DNA of 64,000 bases, taken from assembly GCF_000023925.1 (NCBI RefSeq), contig NC_013169.1, positions 620,001 through 684,000 of the forward strand, written 5' to 3'. The DNA comes from Kytococcus sedentarius DSM 20547 (lineage in GTDB: Bacteria > Actinomycetota > Actinomycetes > Actinomycetales > Dermatophilaceae). The notes under the pieces are model-generated. The model saw only the letters and a list, made by a program, of their open reading frames with translations, did no database searches and had not been told where the DNA came from. This document shows, one piece after another, positions 16,588-25,403 of the stretch. Numbering within the stretch: the stretch's first letter is position 1; every line of letters starts with the position of its first letter. The position numbers and the translations under genes were made by a program.

Positions 16588-19500
16588 TTACAGGCTCCGG
16601 GTGGGGGCAGCTTGCTCGACCGGTCGTCGCTCTGCGTCTCTCGGGCGCTCCTGAGCGATGTCACGTGCCCGTACGAGCGCACTTCTGGCGCGGGCGGCGT
16701 CGATCTTCTGCGCCGCGTTCTCCGGTGCCGGGCCGAGGGGTGTGTCGTCGGTTATGCCGTACCGGTCGCGGTAGGCGGCGACGGTGCGGGCGTGGCGTCG
16801 CCACGCCGCCGTCTTGCGCGGGTCGCGCGGCGGGTCACCGAGTGGCCGCGTCCAGGCTTCTCCGGCGTCGCGGGCAGTGTCGAGCACGGCGTCTGCGCGG
16901 GCCTCGATCAGCTCGCGCCGCTCATCGAGCGCTTGCCGCATATCGTCGGTCATCGGGCCGTCCGCGGAGGGGATCAGTCCGGCGATCAGCCGTGGCGCCT
17001 TATGGGTGCGGCCCGAGCCTGCCGGGCGGGCGGTGGCGCGAGCGACTCGGTAGTGCAGCACGGAGGCGATGTCGTCGGCGTCGGCGAACCCGCGCGCGGT
17101 GACCAGGCGCGGGAGCAAGGTGTCGAGATCGTGGTGGTTGGCCTCGGCGCGGCGCAGTTCCGCAGTGAGCGCGCCGAACGCCTCGGACTCGATCGTTGCG
17201 TCGGCCTGTTCGGCGGTGAGACCGGCGTTGCGGATGAGGATGGCCCAGCGGTCGTGTTGGGCTGCGGCGGCGATGGTCTCGTACTCGGCGGCGAGCTGGG
17301 CGATAGAGCCCCAGCGCTCCTGTTCGGCGGTGATGGTCTCGTGCGCGGACAGCTCGGCACCGACGTGTTGCAGTACCCCGTAGAGCACGGAATGTGCGGT
17401 GGCGTCGGGGTTGTCGCCGGGGTGCGGGTAGGCGTGCTCGTCGGCGCGGTCGAGGATCACGTAGGCACGGTTGGAGTGCTTGCCGCGGGTCATCGCGACG
17501 TAGAAGTTCTCCCGCGTGGTGGTCGGCTCCACCAGCACGTGCGCGGTGTCGACGGTGACGCCCTGCGCCCTATGCGCGGTGATTGCGTAGCCCAGATCGA
17601 CGTGATCGGCCACGTAGGTAGTGGGGAGGACGATGGTGCCGCCGAACCGGCGGCCGGTCTTGCGGATCGTTACCGAGCCGTCGTCGCGGACGCCGGTGAT
17701 GGTCCAGGTGTCCCCGTTGCGCACCCAGTCCTTACCGTTGCGGAGGCGGCGGTCGTTGCGGCGGGTGATGATCGTGTCCCCGATCCCCGCTGTGGTCCCG
17801 TCTGTGAGTTCTACCTCCTGGCCTGGTGTCAGGGTGCCGTCGAGGATCAGATCGGCGCGGGCGCGCTGGTTGAGGGCGCTCACGTCGTCGCGGGTCTCGG
17901 CGACCAGCACCGACACCAAACCTCGGTCTCGGTCGGTGCGCCAGGCGGTGTAGGCGGCGTCGGTCATCGCCTCGGCCTCGCCTTCGTGGATGCGGTCGTG
18001 GTCGAGGTAGGTGTCGATCACCTGGGTGCGGCCGTGCCGCAGTGCGAGGGAGGCGGTCTTCTCCCACTCGTGGGTGAAGCGGTGCACGTCGACCAGTTCG
18101 GGCGCCTCGTTCCGATCTCCGACGAGGAGCCCGAAGGCGCCGCCGGCATCCACGGATTGGAGCTGGCCGTAGTCGCCGACCAGCAGCACCTTCGCCCCGG
18201 CTCGTTCGGCCAGGTGGGTGATCCGGTCCAACGAGAGGGTTCCGGCGAGGGAGGCTTCGTCGATGATGACGAGCTGACCGGCCTCGAAGTCGGTGCCGTC
18301 GATGAGGTGGTTCTGCCACCACTTCGCGGTGTTCTCGCATCTGATCCCGAGGTCGTCAGCGAGCACCTGTGCCGCGACAGCGGACGGCGCCAACCCGACC
18401 ACGGAGCCACTGCCGTGTTCCTTCTCCCACGCCCGTCGCAGGGCCGACATTGCCGTCGTCTTCCCCGCGCCAGCTGGGCCGACCAGCACATCGAGCATCC
18501 GGCCAGAGACCGCGATCTTCATGAGCACGTCTGTCTGATCCTCACCGAGCATTCGCCCCTCATGGTCAGGCTTGTTGGTGATCTTCTCTACGGTCGTCAC
18601 GGGCACGGTGGGTGCGGTCAGGGTGCGGGACCGGTCGAGCAGCCGCTCTTCGGCGGCGAGCAGCAGCTCGGAGGAGAACACGGTCGAGTGCTTGGGCCTG
18701 AACACGCTCGTGCCGTCCCCCCGCCGGAACGTCGCCGGTGAAGTGGCGAGGTCGGGAGGCGTCAGCCGCAACGAGGCTTGCTCGGCGGCGTCGGCGACCA
18801 TCGCAACCACGGCTTCCCGGTCGTGCATGGTGGCGAAGCGCCAGCCCATCGTCTGCCGGGACGCCTCGGCCATCAGGTTCCACCGCCGCCACGTGGACCG
18901 CTTCTCACCCACCACCTCGACCACCGTCTGCCCGAGTTCACCGATCGCGTCCAGGGGCACGTCATCGGCGCGCAGCAGCAACGGCTGGTCGTTGTCGGTG
19001 ATCGTGCGCGCCCATCCAGTGGCGTCCTGGCCGAGCACGCCGGTGGCGCGCGTCCGCCAGTCGGAGGTGAGGTCGGCCAGCGACCGCACCGCCTTCTCCG
19101 GGCGTGTGGCAAGGGTTGCTTGGGCGCGCAGCTTGATGATCGTGGCTGTGGAGGGTTGGCGGCCGTGCCGGGCGACGTACTCGGCGATGAGTCTGTTCTT
19201 CTCGGCGTCGATGTGCCGGGCACGAGTGGAGAACTCCTGGACCAGCTCCTCCGGCACCGTGCTGATCGCCCATGCCGGGTTCCGGTCACGGCCCATGTCA
19301 CGGGCCTCCCACTCGACGCCGAAGGTGCGGGTCATGTGATCGGCGAACACCGCTTCGTGCAGCTCCGAGAGCGCGACCACGGCGGCGTGCATCGGCCGCC
19401 CATCCAGAGACCGCCACTTGCCGTCGAACGCGGTCTGGACCTTGTTGGAGATGACGACGTGGGTGTGCAGATGGGGGTCGCCGGCGCGGGAGTCGAAGTG

Positions 19501-20139
19501 ATCGAACGCCGTCGCCACGAAACCGGTGACATCGACCTGCGCAACGGCCCCGTCACCGGCGGTTGCGCCAGTACGGGTGGCTGCAACCTCGCGCTCCATG
19601 AACGCAACCACCTCCGCAACCGCCGCATGATGCGCCTCCCCGATCAACGCCTGCGTCCCGGCATCGGCAACCGCCCACAACGCCGAGGCCGACTTCGGGA
19701 CCGAGAAGGTGAAATCGAACCCCGCCACCGCACGCCGCCTGCCGCGCTCGCTCTCCTCGGCCTCGATCCGCGCGACCGCCTCACCCTTCACGCCCGGACT
19801 CAGGTCCGGGTCAAGGTCGACGATCCGCGCCTCGATCTTTTCCGACACCGACCGGTAGGCGGGGAACGCATGCCCGAGCGGGTCGCCGGTGATCGGGTCA
19901 CGGCCCATCCCCATCAAGAGCTGAAGCTGAGCCTCCGACACCCGATTACCCACCGCGAGCTGACCCTTGCCCAGCGAGGCGACCCCGGACCCCAGCCACT
20001 GGCCCCGAGGCGTGCCCGCCTCCAAGTAGTACCTCGTCAGCGGTGTGGACAGTTCACGGTCGCCGTCCGCGGCCGCGACGGTGCGCAGCAGGTACTTGTA
20101 GCCATCGCCCGCCGACATCACGCGCATCGAGACCGTCAC
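16588..20139 (-). CDS. MobF-family conjugative relaxase/helicase (TraA/TrwC-like)
   Basis: About 1183 residues. The N-terminal relaxase opens with MRVMSAGDGYKYL and the paired tyrosines Tyr37-Tyr38 (RYYLEAG), and has the metal-binding HLHTHV near residue 215. The middle and C-terminal parts form a RecD/TraI-type helicase: Walker A GPAGAGKTT near residue 565, Walker B VIIDEAS, and late motifs YAITAHRAQG and VAMTRGKHSNRAY. It would nick oriT and unwind the transferred strand. I chose the GTG at 20139 (VTVSMRVMSAG) because AAAGGCGGTGG precedes it; the frame is open to 20226. It lies apart from the secretion genes. Confidence 0.92.
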   Translation of the reverse strand: MTVSMRVMSAGDGYKYLLRTVAAADGDRELSTPLTRYYLEAGTPRGQWLGSGVASLGKGQLAVGNRVSEAQLQLLMGMGRDPITGDPLGHAFPAYRSVSEKIEARIVDLDPDLSPGVKGEAVARIEAEESERGRRRAVAGFDFTFSVPKSASALWAVADAGTQALIGEAHHAAVAEVVAFMEREVAATRTGATAGDGAVAQVDVTGFVATAFDHFDSRAGDPHLHTHVVISNKVQTAFDGKWRSLDGRPMHAAVVALSELHEAVFADHMTRTFGVEWEARDMGRDRNPAWAISTVPEELVQEFSTRARHIDAEKNRLIAEYVARHGRQPSTATIIKLRAQATLATRPEKAVRSLADLTSDWRTRATGVLGQDATGWARTITDNDQPLLLRADDVPLDAIGELGQTVVEVVGEKRSTWRRWNLMAEASRQTMGWRFATMHDREAVVAMVADAAEQASLRLTPPDLATSPATFRRGDGTSVFRPKHSTVFSSELLLAAEERLLDRSRTLTAPTVPVTTVEKITNKPDHEGRMLGEDQTDVLMKIAVSGRMLDVLVGPAGAGKTTAMSALRRAWEKEHGSGSVVGLAPSAVAAQVLADDLGIRCENTAKWWQNHLIDGTDFEAGQLVIIDEASLAGTLSLDRITHLAERAGAKVLLVGDYGQLQSVDAGGAFGLLVGDRNEAPELVDVHRFTHEWEKTASLALRHGRTQVIDTYLDHDRIHEGEAEAMTDAAYTAWRTDRDRGLVSVLVAETRDDVSALNQRARADLILDGTLTPGQEVELTDGTTAGIGDTIITRRNDRRLRNGKDWVRNGDTWTITGVRDDGSVTIRKTGRRFGGTIVLPTTYVADHVDLGYAITAHRAQGVTVDTAHVLVEPTTTRENFYVAMTRGKHSNRAYVILDRADEHAYPHPGDNPDATAHSVLYGVLQHVGAELSAHETITAEQERWGSIAQLAAEYETIAAAAQHDRWAILIRNAGLTAEQADATIESEAFGALTAELRRAEANHHDLDTLLPRLVTARGFADADDIASVLHYRVARATARPAGSGRTHKAPRLIAGLIPSADGPMTDDMRQALDERRELIEARADAVLDTARDAGEAWTRPLGDPPRDPRKTAAWRRHARTVAAYRDRYGITDDTPLGPAPENAAQKIDAARARSALVRARDIAQERPRDAERRPVEQAAPTRSL

Positions 20140-20194
20140 CACGCCACCGCCTTTCGACGGACAGGTGAGCGGGCGACGACCGCGCGAATGCACC

Positions 20195-20210
20195 GTCAAC
20201 CTAGGTTGAC
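20195..20210. repeat. Perfect 16-bp palindrome upstream of the relaxase
   Basis: GTCAACCTAGGTTGAC is a perfect inverted repeat 56 bp before the relaxase start. It could be an operator or part of oriT. The stretch 20227-20410 beside it holds no gene I can support. Confidence 0.5.
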
Positions 20211-20410
20211 AAACCTCGACCTGCAAGACGCGTGGCAGGTTCGGGAAGTTCCGATCGTGGCAACTCTGAGGGTCGTCTGACGTCTGCTCAAGTGGGGCGA
20301 CGTCACGGGCTCAGGTAGCGAGAGTCATGAAACAGAGGGAGTGCTCCTGCCGACATGACCGCGGCGGGTCAGAGTCCTGCCACGGACGTGAACTCTCCTT
20401 CAAGTCTCAT

Positions 20411-20439
20411 CTCACGTTTCAGGGTCCTCCCACGACTAC
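20411..20439 (+). promoter_or_regulatory. ECF-type promoter motif before the SDR gene
   Basis: CTCACGTTTC, 12 bases, then CGACTAC, ending 53 bp before the SDR start. Copies with the same spacing lie at 21336-21364 and 26269-26297. They are probably promoters for the ECF factor at 21378. Confidence 0.65.
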
Positions 20440-20492
20440 ATGATGTGGGCGCATACGACGCGAGCACATCAAACAACGCATGAGGAGGAACC

Positions 20493-21215
20493 ATGACCAC
20501 AGTCTTGATCACCGGCGGGAACCGCGGCTTGGGTCGCGCCGTCGCCGAGGAACTTGTCGAGCGAGGTATGACCGTCGTCGTAGGCGCTCGTCAAGCGAGC
20601 GACGGTGTCGAGGCCGCGCGCCAGATCGGAGGCGGGGCGACCTCCGTTCAGCTCGACGTGACCGACCCAGCATCCATCGGTCAAGCAGCCGCCTGGATCC
20701 AGGAACACCACGGCCGACTGGACGTTCTGATCAACAACGCCGGTGTGCTTCCCGAAGCAACGAGCCAGTCGGCTGAGGCCGTGAACCTCGACCTGTTCCA
20801 GCAGACGTACGCCACCAATGTCTTCGGGCCCATTGCGGTGCTGGAGACGTTCCTTCCTGAACTGCGGAAGTCCTCGCAGGGGCGGATCGTGAACGTGTCG
20901 ACCACGATGGGATCGCTCGCCGACCAGACCGACCCGAGCTCGGCCTACTACGGCATGATCGTGCCCGCCTACCAGAGTTCGAAGGCGGCCCTCAACAACA
21001 TCACGATCGCACTCGCCAAGGCGCTGGCCGACACCTCGATCAAGGTCACCTCGGTTTGCCCAGGCTTCGTGCAGACCGACCTGACTCCCGTCAACCGGGA
21101 GCAGGCACCGTTAACGGCGACACAGGCCGCCGAAGTCGTCGTCGCCGCCGCCACCTTGCCCGACGACGCGCCCTCGGGCACCTTCATCGACAGCAACGGC
21201 ACCGTTCCCTGGTGA
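20493..21215 (+). CDS. Short-chain dehydrogenase/reductase
   Basis: 240 residues with a Rossmann fold: GGNRGLG cofactor motif at 8-14, NNAG near residue 88, a Ser in VSTTMGS and the catalytic YQSSK near 165. The lack of an acidic residue after the second strand and the presence of Arg (VGARQ) favour NADPH. GAGGAGG lies seven bases before the ATG. It has its own ECF-type promoter motif and precedes the alkylation-repair operon by 160 bp. The substrate is unknown. Detoxifying a reactive carbonyl is possible but inferred only from context. Confidence 0.85.
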   Translation: MTTVLITGGNRGLGRAVAEELVERGMTVVVGARQASDGVEAARQIGGGATSVQLDVTDPASIGQAAAWIQEHHGRLDVLINNAGVLPEATSQSAEAVNLDLFQQTYATNVFGPIAVLETFLPELRKSSQGRIVNVSTTMGSLADQTDPSSAYYGMIVPAYQSSKAALNNITIALAKALADTSIKVTSVCPGFVQTDLTPVNREQAPLTATQAAEVVVAAATLPDDAPSGTFIDSNGTVPW

Positions 21216-21335
21216 GCATCGACGGTCGCCCAGGCCGCGCTCAGACCCGGGCGACCGCTCTCCATCCGCTTGACGGCCACCCAGTGGAGGTCAGCGGCGG
21301 AATCTCGTCGCCGTGAGCGACCCAAGACTGCTGGG

Positions 21336-21364
21336 CTCACGTTTCTCCCGGCATCTGCGTCTAC
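21336..21364 (+). promoter_or_regulatory. ECF-type promoter motif before the sigma/repair operon
   Basis: CTCACGTTTC, 12 bases, then CGTCTAC, ending 13 bp before the start of the ECF sigma gene it probably autoregulates. The upstream 10-mer is identical to the one at 20411. Confidence 0.65.
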
Positions 21365-21377
21365 CTTTGGGGTGAAG

Positions 21378-21875
21378 ATGAAGTATCCGTTCGAGCAGGC
21401 CGTTAAGGAGCATGGACAGACCGTGCTTCGGGTGTGTCGCGCCGTACTCGGGCCAAACCTGGACGCAGAAGACGCCTGGTCGGAGACGTTCCTGGCCGCG
21501 TTGCAAGCGTGGCCAGAATTGCCCGAGGACACGAACGTTGAGGCGTGGCTGGTGCGTGTCGCTCACCGGAAGGCGATCGACATCCTACGAGCCCACGCAC
21601 GCCATGCGATCCCCACCGGCGACCTCCCCGAACAGACTTCGTCGCTGGGTAACCCCGGCAGTGACGAGCACGGGGTATGGGCGGAGGTGGGCGCACTTCC
21701 GGAGCGACAGCGCCTCGCTGTCGCCTATCACTATCTCGGCGGGCTACCGCACGCTGAGACGGCCGCGCTGATCGGCGGCAGTACGGACGCGGTGCGTCGT
21801 GCGGCAGCCGACGGGATCAAGAGTTTGAGACAGACCTATCACGCGGGCGAGCACACGAAAGGAGCGTCCCGATGA
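21378..21875 (+). CDS. ECF-type RNA polymerase sigma factor of the alkylation-repair operon
   Basis: 165 residues with region 2 (FEQAVKEHGQTVLRVCRAVL, DAEDAWSETFLAAL, VEAWLVRVAHRKAIDILRAH) and region 4 (LPERQRLAVAYHYLGGLPHAETAALIGGSTDAVRRAAADGIKSLR). The ATG at 21378 follows GGGGTGAAG. Its stop overlaps the methyltransferase start by four bases. No anti-sigma gene adjoins it, so its activation must come from transcription, from a partner such as the Ada-like or unknown protein of the operon, or from conformational control. Three shared promoter motifs in this island make up its likely regulon. Confidence 0.85.
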   Translation: MKYPFEQAVKEHGQTVLRVCRAVLGPNLDAEDAWSETFLAALQAWPELPEDTNVEAWLVRVAHRKAIDILRAHARHAIPTGDLPEQTSSLGNPGSDEHGVWAEVGALPERQRLAVAYHYLGGLPHAETAALIGGSTDAVRRAAADGIKSLRQTYHAGEHTKGASR

Positions 21876-22516
21876 CCGACGTCACGCCAGTTGGGATCAG
21901 TCGTCCGACCGATGACGGCAAGGGAGCTGAGCACGCCGCCATCTTCCCGATTGAGCCCGACAAGATGGCCGACCTGCACACGCGACTGGCTGCACTCGCC
22001 AGTGAGCAAGGTCTGCTGGATGTCGCCTACCGCACGATCGATACTCCTATCGGCCCGCTGCTGCTGGCCGCGACTGAGAAGGGCCTCGTGCGCGTCGCCT
22101 TCGAGCGTGAAAACTTCGACACGGTGCTGGAGTCGCTGGCGCAGAAGATCAGCCCCCGCGTACTTGAGGCCCCCCGCCGTCTGGATGCAGTGGCTGCTGA
22201 GATCGACGAGTACTTCAACGGCAAGCGGCACGTCTTCGACTTGCCCCTCGACTATGCGATGTCCTCGGGGTTCCGCCAGATGGTGCAGCGCTACCTGCCG
22301 CACATCGGCTACGGGCACACGCAGTCATACAAGGAGGTCGCCGAACTCGTCGGCAGCCCGAAGGCTGTGCGCGCCGTCGGCACGGCATGCGCAACCAACC
22401 CGCTCCCGGTCGTCGTTCCCTGTCACCGTGTGCTGCGCGCCGACGGCAGCCTCGGCGGATACATCGGCGGTCTGGACGCGAAGACGGCGCTACTGACACT
22501 TGAGAAGGCAGCATGA
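21872..22516 (+). CDS. ogt: Methylated-DNA-protein-cysteine methyltransferase
   Basis: 214 residues. Direct reversal of O6-methylguanine by transfer to the active Cys184 in PCHR, preceded by the HTH DNA-binding segment (SYKEVAELVGSPKAVRAVGTACATNPLPVVVP, in parts) with the Arg finger. A 50-residue N-terminal extension precedes the usual AGT start. It overlaps the sigma gene before it and the oxygenase after it by four bases each. It acts once per molecule. It has no Ada regulatory domain; that function lies in a separate gene two positions on. Confidence 0.92.
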   Translation: MTDVTPVGISRPTDDGKGAEHAAIFPIEPDKMADLHTRLAALASEQGLLDVAYRTIDTPIGPLLLAATEKGLVRVAFERENFDTVLESLAQKISPRVLEAPRRLDAVAAEIDEYFNGKRHVFDLPLDYAMSSGFRQMVQRYLPHIGYGHTQSYKEVAELVGSPKAVRAVGTACATNPLPVVVPCHRVLRADGSLGGYIGGLDAKTALLTLEKAA

Positions 22517-23241
22517 ACACGAAGACCGAATCGGATGTCTACGCGCAGCGCGTGGACTCCGGCGACTGGGAATCCATCACGGAGGAGGTCAACGAGTACG
22601 GCGGCGCACTGCTGCCGCAGTTGCTCACCCCGGCCGAGGCCGAGGAAATCCGCGACCTCTACGACGTCGACGACGCGTTCCGGCAGACGGTCAACATGGG
22701 GCGCGTGCGTTTCGGCGAGGGCCAGTACAAGTATTTCCACGCACCCTATCCGGAGCCGATCGAGCGCCTGAAGCAAGCCCTCTACCCGCATCTGCTGCCG
22801 ATCGCTCGCGACTGGTGGGGCAAACTCGCCCGTGAAGCGATCTGGCCAGACACCCTGGACGAGTGGCTTCAGATGTGCCACGAGGCAGGGCAGGACAAGT
22901 CAACTGCGATCCTGCTGAAGTACGGCGAGAAGGACTGGAACGCGCTTCACCGCGATCTCTACGGGGATCTGGTGTTCCCCCTGCAGGTGGTCATCAACCT
23001 CAACAACCCCGGTGTGGATCACACTGGTGGGGAGTTCCTGCTGCTCGAACAGCGTCCCAGGGCACAGTCGCGAGGCTCTGCGTTCCTGCTACCCCGGGGC
23101 CACGGCTACGTGTTCACCACCCGCGACCGGCCCGTGGAGTCCAAGCGCGGCTGGTCCGCGGCTCCGGTTCGGCACGGTGTCTCCGCAATCCGTACGGGAG
23201 AACGGTTCACCCTCGCGCTGGTTTTCCACGACGCCGCGTGA
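22513..23241 (+). CDS. 2OG-Fe(II) oxygenase of the damaged-DNA repair type
   Basis: 242 residues with the Fe(II) triad His146-x-Asp148 (HRD) and a distal His221, plus Arg231 for 2-oxoglutarate. The layout matches the Pfam family described as oxygenase catalysing oxidative demethylation of damaged DNA (PF09859, recalled from memory). It is distinct from the AlkB gene in the same operon, so the island carries two 2OG oxygenases. The start overlaps the ogt stop (ATGA). The exact substrate is inferred from context. Confidence 0.82.
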   Translation: MNTKTESDVYAQRVDSGDWESITEEVNEYGGALLPQLLTPAEAEEIRDLYDVDDAFRQTVNMGRVRFGEGQYKYFHAPYPEPIERLKQALYPHLLPIARDWWGKLAREAIWPDTLDEWLQMCHEAGQDKSTAILLKYGEKDWNALHRDLYGDLVFPLQVVINLNNPGVDHTGGEFLLLEQRPRAQSRGSAFLLPRGHGYVFTTRDRPVESKRGWSAAPVRHGVSAIRTGERFTLALVFHDAA

Positions 23242-23248
23242 GGGCGCG

Positions 23249-23521
23249 ATGACCGAGAAGACCTACACACTGCTGGGCGCGGACCGCAAGCCGTACGAGA
23301 GCACGATTCCGGGCACGCTCGGCGGGCATCGCGACGGACGCATCTACGGACGCATGGACTGCCCGGCGGCACTGAGGGCGATCGCGAACGGCGGTTACGT
23401 GAAGAACCGGGTGTTCTTCGCCGATGAGACCGCCGCTATCGCCGCAGGCTTCCGCCCCTGCGGTGCGTGCCTGCCGGAGAAGTACGCCGCATGGAAACAG
23501 GCGCGAAAGGAGACCGGATGA
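23249..23521 (+). CDS. Stand-alone Ada metal-binding domain protein
   Basis: 90 residues, essentially only the Ada N-terminal zinc domain: IYGRMDCPAAL with Cys38, and RPCGAC with Cys71 and Cys74. E. coli Ada binds zinc with four Cys (Cys38, 42, 69, 72) and accepts a methyl group from phosphotriesters on Cys38. Here the second ligand position is Leu42, so only three Cys remain. No AraC HTH or methyltransferase is fused. The gene lies 7 bp after the oxygenase and overlaps the next gene by four bases. It could be a methyl sensor for this operon or a phosphotriester repair protein; both are inference. Confidence 0.8.
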   Translation: MTEKTYTLLGADRKPYESTIPGTLGGHRDGRIYGRMDCPAALRAIANGGYVKNRVFFADETAAIAAGFRPCGACLPEKYAAWKQARKETG

Positions 23522-24051
23522 GTTACAGTCCGCGCCTGTCCAGGCCCTCGATGGCGCATGACGTCGTGTTAGAGCCTGCGAGCGATGCAGAGATCGACGC
23601 GCTTGTCTGGCTGGCCTACCACCTCGGGGCACGGAACGTCGTGATCGGTCATGGCCGTGACGATGTCTCGTGCATGAACGCCGCCCGCTTCGCTCGCGAT
23701 TGGGAAGCCGGTGGTGAGGCCGTGATGGTGCAGGTGCCATGGCGCGAGGAGGCGGCTTCGTGGCTACGGCAGGCGCGCAGGCTCGTCACTCCGGGGCCGG
23801 ATCTGTGGGTTCTCGGCGGGGCCGCGACGGGGCTAGCGCAGATGACCCGCAGACTCGCATGGTCGACCTCATGGGAGCCGTGCCGCACATTGGTGCTCGG
23901 CACCAGGACCATGTCCGAGGCATTGCGCCTGGCGGGAGGCGGCGTGCTGGAAGGGGTGCGCGGCGCTCACTCGGACGGGGCGCTATGGCAGATCCGAGAC
24001 GACAGCATGGAAGCGTTGCATCCTGCCGAGGTCGAGAGGAGCCAGCGTTGA
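23518..24051 (+). CDS. Unknown protein of the alkylation-repair operon
   Basis: 177 residues from the ATG at 23518, which overlaps the preceding stop (ATGA). I recognise no family. It has alternating strands and helices with a VVIGHGRDD segment near 42, a VLGGAATGLAQM glycine-rich segment near 100 and a TLVLGTRTMSEALRLAGGG segment near 127, suggesting an alpha/beta nucleotide-binding fold, possibly Rossmann-like. Overlaps on both sides (TTGA with alkB) show it is a translationally coupled member of the repair operon. A role in sensing or repair follows from position only. Confidence 0.75.
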   Translation: MSYSPRLSRPSMAHDVVLEPASDAEIDALVWLAYHLGARNVVIGHGRDDVSCMNAARFARDWEAGGEAVMVQVPWREEAASWLRQARRLVTPGPDLWVLGGAATGLAQMTRRLAWSTSWEPCRTLVLGTRTMSEALRLAGGGVLEGVRGAHSDGALWQIRDDSMEALHPAEVERSQR

Positions 24052-24719
24052 GCACTCTGTTCGGAGACGACATGATCGACCGGCTGACGATCACATTGCC
24101 AGAGGGCGCGTACTACGTACCGGGTTGGCTCACGCTCGAACAGCAGCGCTGGATCGTCGCTCGCTTCCACGAGTGGACGAACGGCCCCGTCCCGATCCGG
24201 GCGGCGAAGGTCCGCGGGCATGAGATGAGCGTGCGTACCGTGTGCCTGGGCTGGCATTGGCGCCCCCACGCATACACCCGTGAGGCCGTCGATGTCAACG
24301 GCAACCGAGTGCTCGACTTCCCCGACTGGATGGTACGTCTCGGGCGTAAGGCGCTCGTCACTGCGACCGGCAACCCGTACGCGGGCGACGGCTACCTGCC
24401 CGATACGGCGCTGGTGAACTACTACGACGACGCGGCGCGGATGGGGATGCACCAGGATAGGGACGAACGCTCCGCTGCGCCGGTGGTGTCGCTATCGATT
24501 GGGGACACTTGCCGGTTCCGGTTCGGCAACACCGAGACCCGTAACAAGCCCTATCAAGACGTCAATCTCGCTTCCGGCGACCTGTTCGTCTTCGGCGGCC
24601 CCTCGCGGCTGGCCTATCACGGCATCCCGAAGGTCTATCCCGACACCGCCCCGGAAGGCTGCGGGCTGGCAGATGGGCGGATCAACATCACCATGCGCGT
24701 CACCGGACTCGACGGCTGA
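24048..24719 (+). CDS. alkB: AlkB-type alpha-ketoglutarate-dependent DNA dioxygenase
   Basis: 223 residues from a TTG at 24048 that overlaps the previous stop; GAGAGGAGCC precedes it. The Fe(II) triad is His135-Asp137 (MHQDRD) and His191 (YHG). The 2-oxoglutarate motif R-x5-R is Arg211 to Arg217, and NYY near 124 is the typical substrate strand. The reaction oxidatively removes methyl groups from 1-methyladenine and 3-methylcytosine. It is full length for AlkB and lies between the unknown protein and TagI. Confidence 0.93.
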   Translation: MSTLFGDDMIDRLTITLPEGAYYVPGWLTLEQQRWIVARFHEWTNGPVPIRAAKVRGHEMSVRTVCLGWHWRPHAYTREAVDVNGNRVLDFPDWMVRLGRKALVTATGNPYAGDGYLPDTALVNYYDDAARMGMHQDRDERSAAPVVSLSIGDTCRFRFGNTETRNKPYQDVNLASGDLFVFGGPSRLAYHGIPKVYPDTAPEGCGLADGRINITMRVTGLDG

Positions 24720-24767
24720 CGAAGCAGACAGATACCAGCCGATTCACATGGAGCGAAGGAACAGCGA

Positions 24768-25403
24768 TTGAGCGCATCCACCCCCACAGGACCCAGCGGC
24801 GCTGCCGAAGACCTCGGCATCGTCGTCGGCGACGACGGCCTGGCCCGCCCTGCGTGGGCAAGCATCGACCCGATGCTGCGCGACTACTACGACACCGAAT
24901 GGGGCATGCCCGTCCGCGACGAGCAGGGCATGTACGAGCGCATCAGCCTCGAAGCGTTCCAAGCGGGGCTGTCGTGGGCGACCATCCTGCGCAAACGTTC
25001 CGCGTTCCGCGCCGCTTTTGACGACTTCGATCCCGAACAGGTCGCCCGCTACGGGGCGGTGGAGATTGAGCGACTCATGGCTGATGCGGGCATCGTACGC
25101 AATCAGGCGAAGATCCACGCCGCGATCACCAACGCGAACGCGACCATCCGGCTCCGCGAGAAGGGTGGGCTGGCCGAGTTCGTGTGGTCGTTCCAACCCA
25201 CCGAAACGCCGGCGCCCCGGACCTTCGCGGAGATTCCTACGAAATCACCTGAATCGCTCGCCTTGTCCAAGGCCCTGCGCAAAGAAGGATTCGCGTTCGT
25301 TGGCCCCACGACGATGTACGCGCTGATGGAAGCGATCGGGATCATCGACACCCACCTCATCCGCTCGCACCGGCGCAGCTCTTCCGGCGTCTGGCCCGCA
25401 TGA
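24768..25403 (+). CDS. tag: DNA-3-methyladenine glycosylase I
   Basis: 211 residues from a TTG at 24768 with GGAGCGAAGGAA upstream. The Tag core is clear: DPMLRDYYDTEWGMPVRD, then LEAFQAGLSWATILRKR with the conserved Glu and Trp, and FVGPTTMYALMEAIG. It excises 3-methyladenine. Three of the four zinc-snap ligands of E. coli Tag appear replaced here: the N-terminal Cys region reads RPAW, the first His position reads YYDTEWG, and the C-terminal Cys position reads HLIRSH. It overlaps alkA by four bases. Confidence 0.9.
   Translation: MSASTPTGPSGAAEDLGIVVGDDGLARPAWASIDPMLRDYYDTEWGMPVRDEQGMYERISLEAFQAGLSWATILRKRSAFRAAFDDFDPEQVARYGAVEIERLMADAGIVRNQAKIHAAITNANATIRLREKGGLAEFVWSFQPTETPAPRTFAEIPTKSPESLALSKALRKEGFAFVGPTTMYALMEAIGIIDTHLIRSHRRSSSGVWPA

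Noticed and set aside
16513-18741. A 742-codon plus-strand open frame (and another at 18778-20280)
   Set aside because: Both are antisense to the MobF relaxase, with composition typical of GC-rich shadow frames and no recognisable domains.
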